A DNA stretch of 64,000 bases from Salinicola halophilus (GTDB lineage: Bacteria > Pseudomonadota > Gammaproteobacteria > Pseudomonadales > Halomonadaceae). The stretch covers positions 1 to 64,000 of the forward strand of contig NZ_PZJV01000001.1 of assembly GCF_003206155.1 (NCBI RefSeq). The letters run 5' to 3'. The translations under genes and the position numbers were made by a program. Below, in pieces: positions 21,531-29,900 of this stretch (positions within the stretch are counted from its first letter, which is position 1; the number at the start of each line of letters is the position of its first letter). The notes below the pieces were generated by a model that was given only the letters and a program-made list of their open reading frames with translations, made no database searches and had not been told where the DNA came from.

Positions 21531-23299
21531 CGGGATTCTCCCTCCTGTGGCGCGGTGGAGCGGGGGCGAGCGTCGTCACGGCCGCCTCGGGCCCGTAGCC
21601 GCACCGATGGTGCACCGGCCACGGCCTGCGCCACGGCACGCTGGACGTCGCCGCGTTCGGCGGGGGCGAAAGCCGCGAGGCGGCCCTCCTTGAGCGTCAG
21701 CACGCGATCGACGTGCTCGAGGATCATCGGCGTATGGCTGATCACGAAGACGGTGGTGCCTTCGTGCTTCAGCTGGCGCAGGCAGTCGATCAGCGCGCGC
21801 TCGCCGCTGGCATCGAGGTTGGCATCGGGTTCGTCGAGCACGACGAGCGCGGGTGAGCCGTAGAGTGCGCGGGCGAGGCCCAGGCGCTGGCGCTGGCCAC
21901 CGGAGAGCACGCCGCCGCTGCCTTTGATGGGCGTGTCATAGCCCGAGGGCTGCTGCAGGATCATGTCGTGCACGCCGGCCTTCTGCGCGGCCTTCAACAC
22001 TTCGCCGGGCTCGATCGACCCGAAACGGGCGATGTTCTCGGCGATCGTCCCGTCGAAGAGCTCGATGTCCTGGGGCAGGTAGCCGACGTGCGGGCCGAGG
22101 CGCTCGCGAGGCCACTGGGCGACATCGGTGCCGCCAAGACGCACGGTGCCGTGCTGCAGGGGCCAGATACCCAGCAGCACCCGCGCCAGCGTCGACTTGC
22201 CCGCCGCGCTGGGACCGACGACGGCGACGTGTTCGCCGGCGGGGCAGACGAAGGCGATGTCGTGCAGGGTCGGCAGGCGCACGCCGGGCGGCGCGGCGAC
22301 GACCGACTCGAACGTCACGTTGCCGGCGGGGGGCGGCAGCGGCATTCGCGCGGTGTCGGACGGAGTCGCGGCGAGCAGGGCATCGAGCCGCGTGTAGGCG
22401 GTTCGCGCCCCGATGAAGCCCTTCCAGCTACCGATCATCTGATCGATCGGCGCCAGCGCTCGGCCCATAAGGATCGAGCCGGCGATCATCATGCCGCCGG
22501 TGAGGCTTCCCTGAATCACCAGGTAGGCGCCGAGTCCCAGGATCAACGACTGGAAGAGGATACGCAGCGTCTTCGATAGATTGCTCAGCGCGCCGGCGCG
22601 ATCGCTCGCGCGTGACTGATGGGAGAGATACTCCTGATGGCGCTGTTCCCAGCGTTCGCCCAGCGCCGGCAGCATGCCCATCGCCTGGATCACCTCGGCG
22701 TTGCGCAGGTTGCTGGTGGCAAGCTCCTGGGACTGCACGTGCTCGCGGTTGGCCTGATCGAGCAGTCCCTGGGTGCTCTTCTCGTTGAGCCAGGCCACCG
22801 TCAGCAGTATCAGACCGGCGCCGGCGGCGAACAGTCCGAACAGCGGATGAAAGAGCGTGAGGATGGCGATGTAGATCGGAATCCACGGCGCGTCGAAGAA
22901 GGCGAACAGCGCGTTACCGCCGATGAATTGGCGCAGCGCGGTGAGGTCATTGAGCGGCTGGGCCGAGGTGGTGCCCGGTGCGGCGAGCGCCTTGCGAAAG
23001 GTCGCTTGATACAGCCGCGAGCTGAGCTGGTTGTCGAGCCGATTGCTGATGCGCACCAGCATCCGGGATCGCACACCGTCGAGGCACCCCATGATGGCAA
23101 ATAGATAGACCACCACGAGCGTCAGCATGAGCAGCGTTTCGGTACTTTGCGTGGTGATGACGCGATCGTAGACCTGAAGCATGTAGATCGAGGGCGCCAG
23201 CATCAATAGGTTGATGAAGAAACTGAAAAGCAGGATGAAAAGAAACGAGCGTCGACAGTCGGTCAACGCTTTTCGAAGTTCCGGCTGACTCTCTTTCAT
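21527..23299 (-). CDS. Type I secretion ABC transporter, PrtD type (permease-ATPase)
   Basis: Inner-membrane exporter ATPase driving secretion of proteins with uncleaved C-terminal signals. The product from ATG 23299 is 590 aa, typical of PrtD, and starts MKESQPELRKALTDCRRSF. The membrane domain has LMLAPSIYMLQVYDRVITTQ, the PrtD/HasD signature. ATPase: Walker A VVGPSAAGKST, signature LSGGQRQRLGLARAL, Walker B LVVLDEPDANLD. There is no N-terminal C39 peptidase or C39-like domain, so substrates are not double-glycine peptides or classic HlyA-type toxins. The frame extends to 23470, but that stretch is AT-rich and unlike the family, so I reject it. It is divergent from the 2485-aa protein at 23970, the likely substrate. 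Confidence 0.94.
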   Translation of the reverse strand: MKESQPELRKALTDCRRSFLFILLFSFFINLLMLAPSIYMLQVYDRVITTQSTETLLMLTLVVVYLFAIMGCLDGVRSRMLVRISNRLDNQLSSRLYQATFRKALAAPGTTSAQPLNDLTALRQFIGGNALFAFFDAPWIPIYIAILTLFHPLFGLFAAGAGLILLTVAWLNEKSTQGLLDQANREHVQSQELATSNLRNAEVIQAMGMLPALGERWEQRHQEYLSHQSRASDRAGALSNLSKTLRILFQSLILGLGAYLVIQGSLTGGMMIAGSILMGRALAPIDQMIGSWKGFIGARTAYTRLDALLAATPSDTARMPLPPPAGNVTFESVVAAPPGVRLPTLHDIAFVCPAGEHVAVVGPSAAGKSTLARVLLGIWPLQHGTVRLGGTDVAQWPRERLGPHVGYLPQDIELFDGTIAENIARFGSIEPGEVLKAAQKAGVHDMILQQPSGYDTPIKGSGGVLSGGQRQRLGLARALYGSPALVVLDEPDANLDASGERALIDCLRQLKHEGTTVFVISHTPMILEHVDRVLTLKEGRLAAFAPAERGDVQRAVAQAVAGAPSVRLRARGGRDDARPRSTAPQEGESR

Positions 23300-23969
23300 T
23301 TTGGCGACCTGGCATTGGGCGAACGCAAAGAAGCGACACTTCCCGCGGTAATCGTGGCGGCAAGAATGCAGGGATTGTGAAGAAATTTGCAAGCCGGTTC
23401 GAGACGATGCTTGCCGCGCAGAAAGTGTCGGCGATTCGATGAATGGTTTTAATAAAGTTATCAATATCAAGTTTTTATGTAGGTAATTCGCCGATCCGGT
23501 CAGCTTCTTTCATTTGGCCTGACGAATAAAATGGGCGTGGTTGTTTTAGCGTGTATGAGAAAGCTAATAAATAAAAATGAGTCACGTTTTGCCGATAACG
23601 TCGCGGTGTCGATTTTCTTGAAACGCAATGTAATCGATCGGCAGCGGCTTTCTGAGCGAAACCGTTTTTAATGCAATGAAATTTTGGAAGAATTGGTTAA
23701 AGTGGCGCTTCGTTGAAAAGTAGAAATTCCTAAAATTCGTATTCCGGTCGTAGAAGTTTCAACTTTCCGGCAATACCGGGAAACGCTAGTTTCCGTCCAA
23801 CCAGACTTTAGTCAAAACACGTCGGCGTCTTTCTTGCCAGCGGGCGACGAAGGGATGCCGCGACGACCCCCAACCGCTGTCGCCAGGCGGTTGCTTGACC
23901 CCCGAACGAGCGGCGCCGTCATGAAGGCTGCGCCTGTTCTCACTCCCATTTCGCTCAAGGGCCGAATCC
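23300..23969. promoter_or_regulatory. AT-rich divergent regulatory region of the secretion locus
   Basis: 670 bp without a convincing gene between the exporter operon and the giant protein gene. It is visibly much richer in A+T than the rest of the window, especially 23450-23760. On the plus strand TTGTTT (23541) and TAATAA (23565) are a possible -35/-10 pair with 18-nt spacing. The minus strand has several TTGATA- and TATT-rich stretches near 23450-23470 that could serve the exporter operon. A group of nested inverted repeats lies at 23754-23794. The composition would suit silencing by an H-NS-like protein, but that is inference. Confidence 0.6.
23754..23794. repeat. Nested, mutually exclusive inverted repeats
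   Basis: Three overlapping inverted repeats: AAGTT/AACTT (23754-23765), TTTCCGG with CCGGGAAA (23764-23783, 5-nt spacer CAATA, one bulged G) and GGAAAC/GTTTCC (23779-23794, loop GCTA). The last two share the GGGAAA arm, so only one can form at a time in RNA. They lie about 180-215 bp before the ATG of the giant protein gene. They may be operator half-sites or a switchable leader structure. Confidence 0.45.
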
Positions 23970-26900
23970 ATGTTCACGCTTGCCATTGTCGACGTCCAAA
24001 CCGGTGCGATCGTCGAAACGCTGGAGCCCGGGGATGCCTTGACCCGGGACCGGCTAGACGACGTCTATCGGCTCGCGGTCTCGCCGCAAAGCAGCGCAGG
24101 TTTCGATGCGACGACGGTGACAAGCGTCACGCTCGGCCTCGTCGATGCCGCGGGCAATGCCACTACCCAGACGAGTGATGCCGTACCGTTCTGGTTCTCG
24201 CTGGCGGATCTCGCCACGGGTGCCGCGGGGCTGACGCTGACCCCCTTCGACGCCGACGGCAACGCGCTCGCCTCGGGGAGACAGGTCCAGGGACTCGAGG
24301 TCGTACCCGCTGAAGGGTGGCGGGGCGGCGTCTTCGGGCTTCAGGGCACGTCGATCGGCATCGACGACGGTGGCTCGCTGCCCGATACCGCCATCCGCAG
24401 CGCCGCGAATCCGGAGAGCAATCCCGGGGCCGGCGCCGACGGGCTCTGGAACGGCCACAGCGGTGACGGCTATCTGGACATGGGACGACAGCTGGGGGAT
24501 GCCAGCTACTTCGATGTCACGGTGGAATCTGCCGGCACCTACCTGCTCGACGTGCGCTATGCCAGCAGCGGTCCGAGCGGTCTGGGTCGGCCGATGGCGG
24601 TACGCGTCGACCAGGGCGTGCAGGGCACGCTCGATTTCGCCAATACCGGTAGCGGCAATGCCGGATGGCAGACATGGGAGCACGCCACGCTGTCGCTGAC
24701 GCTGGACGCGGGCACCCAGCGCATTCGGCTCGAGAACCTGATGGCCGACGGACCCAACATCGACAGCCTGTCGCTTTCGCCGGTCGAACTCGGCGCGCTG
24801 CCGGCGAGCTTCGTGATTCAGGCGGAGAACACCGAACGCGTCACCATCCTGGATTTCGGTGCCAGTGACGACCCCGCGCTGACCCGCGTGGTCGATGCCG
24901 ATCACCCCGACGCGGCCGGTAATGTCCGCGCCGGGGCGATCAACGGCAGTTATATCGATATCGGCTCGGATGCCGGCGATGCGATCGTCTTTCACGCCGA
25001 CCCGAGCGCCTCGGGGATCTACACGGCGACCATTCGCTACGCCAACGGCGGCACCGGCGATCGTCCGATGCTCGTCGGCAGCGGCGAGGGGGCGACCACG
25101 CTGCTCTCCTTTCCGCCTACCGGCGGCTGGAATCAGTGGAGCGAGGTGACGGTGTCACTGCCGCTTCGCTACGGCGGTACCGACGTCAAGATCACACTGC
25201 CGACGGCAGGCGAAGGCGGCATGCCCAACGGGCCGAACATCGATCAGATCGTCTTCGACTATGAAAGCGCATTGCCGGTGGACTCCTCGCTGGTGTTCGA
25301 GATCCAGGGCGAGGCATTGACCCCGGACGACGGCAACTCGGCGCCCGACACCGTGGTGCGCGACGCGTTCAACCGCGAGTCCAACCCGGCCGCCGGCAGC
25401 GACGGACTATGGGGTGACTTCACCGGCACGGGCTACCTCGACATGGGCGGGCAGGCCGGCGACGCCGCCGGCTTCGAGGTCTCCGTCAATGAAGCCGGCA
25501 CCTACCTGCTCACGGTCCGCTACGCCAGCGGCGCACCGGGCACGCGGCAGATGACGCTCTCCGTCGATGGCGAACTGCAGGGTGTCATCGGCTTCGGCTC
25601 TACCGGTACCGGCGCGGCCGGCTGGGAAAACTGGAGCGAGAAGACCTACGAGGTCGATCTCGAGGCGGGCGTCAATACCGTGCGTCTGGCCAATGTCTCC
25701 AACGGCGGCCCCAACATCGATCGCATCTCGCTCAACACGCTGCCGGACGAGGTGATCGAACCCGGTGACCGCTCGCCGATTCGCATCAACTTTCAACCGG
25801 CCTCGGCGACCACGCCGGAGGGCTACGTTGCCGATACCGGACTCGCTTTCGGCCAGCAGTCGCTGACGATCGGCGGGGTGGCTCACGCCTTCGGCTGGGT
25901 GACGGAGGCCTCCATCGCCGACGGCACCGCCAACGGCACCACGCCGATGGCGATCGTCGGGCACGACCCCGACGCGCTGGGGGATCGCAGCGACACGCTC
26001 GCCGGCATCGATCCGCGTCAGGCGACCTACGCCGGTTTCGACAAGCCCGGCTACGCCGACAAGGCGGGCTGGGAGATCGAACTCGAGGATGGCTATTACG
26101 AGGTGACGATCTCCATCGGCGACAGCGGCGGTGCCTATGACAGCGTCAACGTGATCAATGCCGAGGGCGAAGCGTTCAACACGCCGTTCGCCTCGCAGCG
26201 GCCGGCCAACTTTCCGGCGGATGGCGAGCCCATGGATGACAGCGACGGCTATCGCTCGTCGCTGGTCACGCGCGTGGTTCAGGTCGTCGACGGACGACTC
26301 ACGCTGGACGCCATCGGTGTCAACAGCGACAACACCGAGATTCAGTACCTCGAGATCCAACCGCTGCCCGATCTCACGCCGAACGACGATCGTGCCGCGC
26401 CGCTGGACTACGCCCAGTTCATCTCGCCGCGGGCGGTGGCTGGCGTCGGTCAGAACGAGATCGCGTTCGACCTCCAACCGCAGGACGGCAGTCTCCCGGT
26501 GGGGATCGACCCGACATCGGACTTCTTCATCGGATTGTCGGTGGTGGAGGGGCGAGGCGGGGCGCTGCTCGAAAGTCTCAACGACGGCTCCGTGCGCCTG
26601 TTCGAAACCGTCAGCGGTCGAGAGGTGGGCTTCAACATCAACACCACCGGCGGTTTCGACTCGCTCACCATCTCGCCCAAGGGCGGGCTCGAAGCCTTCA
26701 CCAGCTACACCCTGGTGATCGATGGCTTCCAGGACCGGGGCAGCAATACCGACCCGGACGCGCCGACGCGAGAATTCCAGAAGTTCTCCTCGACCTTCGT
26801 CACCGGCGCCCAGCCGCCGGCGGTGGACAGCGAGGTCGGCTTCTCGACCCATCTCGAGCTCGACGGCGCGGCGGACGGCGCCTATCTGTTCACCTCGACC

Positions 26901-29900
26901 ACGATGTCGCCGGACAACAGCAAGGTCTACGTCTCCACCATGAACGGGGAGATCAAGCGCTTCGACATCGACCCGGCGAACGGAGATCTGGTCAACGGCC
27001 AGACGCTAGAGCTCGACTACTTTCAGGGGGAGTCCGGACCGCGGGGCATCGTCGGACTGACCTTCGATCCCACCGATCCCAACGTGCTGTGGGTCACCGA
27101 CAACGACCCGATCCCGCTGACCGGACGCGACAATGGCGTACCGGACTTCAGCGGCCGCGTCAGCAAGGTGACCATCAACGAGAGCGATGCGACGTTCTCG
27201 GCGAGCGCCGAGCCCTACATCGTCGGTCTGCCGCGTTCCAACGGCGACCACGTCACCAACAGCGTGGTGTTCCAGGCCAACGACGCCTATGACGCCGTCA
27301 GCAACCCGGACGTACCGCCGTATCTGCTCTACCTCTCCCAGGGCGCGAACACCGCCATGGGTCAGGACGACAGCGCCTGGGGCAATCGGCCGGAGCGTCT
27401 GCTCAATGCCAGTGTGCTCGAGATCGATCCCTACCGGCAGGCGCCTCCCGGGGGCTTCGATGTCTCGACCGAGCCGCTGCCGGCGGATGGTTCCAACGGA
27501 CGTTACGAGGATGATGACAACGACCTCAAGAACGGCCCCATCGACATGGGCGGCGGGCAGTATCTGGTCTTCGCCCAGAACGGCACGGCGTCGATGCAGG
27601 ACGCCGACGGCAATGTACTGATCGACTACTACGACCCGTTTGCCGACGACGCCGTGCTCAAGATCTTCGCCACCGGTATCCGCAATGCCTACGACCTGGT
27701 GTGGCACTCCAACGGGTCGCTCTACCTGCCGACCAATGGCTCCGCCGCCGGCGGCAGTACCCCGGACGATCCGCGCACGCCGCAGAACGAAGGCCTGATC
27801 AACGTCGGCAAGCAGGACGACTATCTGTTCAAGGTCGAGCGAGGCGGTTACTACGGTCATCCCAACCCGCTGCACGATCAGTACATTCTCAATGGCGCCA
27901 ACCCCACGGCGGGTGACGATCCCAACGAGGTCGACGAATATCCGGAAGGGCAGAATCCGGACCCCGGCTACGACGCGGACGACGCCTACTCGCTGGGCGA
28001 GAACCGCTCGCCCAACGGCGCGATCGAGTACGCCAGCAACATCTTCGGTGCCACGCTCAAGGGTAGTCTGCTGTTCGTCGAATACTCCGGCGGCAACGAC
28101 ATCCGCTGGGTCACCCTCGACGCCGACGGCAACGTCGCCGAAGACACCGTGCTTCGCGACACCAACGGCCAGATCATCAGCTACGTCGATCCTCTGGACA
28201 TCATCGAAAATCCGCTCACGGGGCAGCTGTATCTGATGACACTCAACCGCAGTAACGGCCAGAGCCAGATCGTGCGGCTCGATCCTGTTCCCGGCGACGT
28301 CGTACAGCCCGGCGATGGCAGTGGCGAACTCGTGTCGCTGATCACCATTCAGGCCGAAGACGAGACCCAGGCGGTCATCGCCGCGGGCAGCGGTGCCCAG
28401 ATCAGCATCCGCGACGGCGACAACCCCGAGCCCTCCGCCACCAACCCGCCCTACGGCGTGCGTCCCGGCGCCTTCGGCCTGGATGGCAACACCGACTACT
28501 CCGACGGCGTCGTCGGCGGCTATGCGGACTTCGGCAACACCAGTGCGGACTTCATCACCTTCAACTTCGACGTGGGGGCCAATCAGGTCGGCGAGTCGGT
28601 GCTGCGGGTTCGCTACGCCAACGGCGCGCCCACCGACCGGCCGCTCGAGGTCTTCGTCAACGGCGAGAGCGTGGGCACCTTCGGTTTCGCGCCGCCCACC
28701 GGCGTCTCCGGCAATGCGGCCTGGAACACCTGGCAGACGCTGGACATTCCGGCCGAGCTGATCAGCGGCGCCAACAGCGTGCGTTTCCAGGCGATCAACG
28801 CCGGCCCCAATATCGACCAGCTCGAAGTGCTGGTCACCGAGAGCGCCGAGCCCGTGCCGCCGGCCGTCGACAATCGCTTCGAAGCGGAGGCCGCGACGCT
28901 TGCCGGCGGGGCCATCGTCATCCCCGAGACGGACGTCGACCGCGACGCCTCGGGCAACGGCTTCGTCGATTTCGTCGGCAACACCAATCAGTCGATCACC
29001 TGGGACGTGGAGACGGCGGCCAGCGGCGTCCACGAGGTGACCATCGGCTACTCGCTCACCGCGGGCAAGGCGGACCGGCCAATGGGCCTCACCGTCAACG
29101 GCGTGACCCAGCCGGCGGTCAACTTCCCCGCGCTCAGCCAGACACCGGGAGACTGGGTGACCCAGACCTTCCAGGTCGCGCTCGGCGCCGGCGACAACAC
29201 CCTCACGTTGACCGCGCCGCGAGGCGTCGGGCCGGATATCGACTACCTGCAGATCGGCAACGCGCCGCTGGCGGGCTCGTCGGAGGGCGCGATCGCGGTC
29301 ACCAGCACCGACCCGACCTATTTCCCCGACCGCGTGGTGTTCAACTACCTCGAGGACAACGACGTCGCGAACACGCCGCGGGAGTACAAGGACAGCGGGT
29401 CGGTGGTGATCGCCAACAACGGCACGGGTGATCTCACCGTCAGCGATGTCGCCATCGACGGACCTTTCCGGCTGGCCGATCCCGACGCGCTGGACGATCT
29501 CGTGCTCGCGCCGGGCAGTTCGATCGAGGTGGAGGTGCTGTTCAATCGCGCCGCGTACACGCCGCCGACGAGCAATGCCGCCGACGGCGTCTTCGAAGGC
29601 ACGATGACCGTGACCTCCAACGATGCCGATCAGCCGGTCACCGACATTCAGCTGGCTGGCTTCTGGCAGGCGCGGGACGAGGGCGGGTGGGAACCCAACC
29701 TCAACGAGATCTGGCGGGTGTTCGGCTTCGGTAACCATATCGAAGGGCTGTCGACGCTCGACGGCGGCGGCCAGTCGGTACTGCAGAACTTCGATCTCTA
29801 TCAGGCCGCCGATCCCAACGAGGTGCTGTCGCGCTACTGGCAGATCGCCGACGGCGCGACTACGGCCAAGGTAACCCAGCTGGCGGCGCTGCACGGCGAT

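Noticed and set aside
23300-23470. Upstream extension of the PrtD-type exporter
   Set aside because: The added 57 residues are unlike the family start and come from AT-rich DNA that looks intergenic; ATG 23299 gives the normal length and N-terminus.
25407-26852. Antisense open frame of 481 codons opposite the giant gene
   Set aside because: Same codon-mirror effect; no domain signature.
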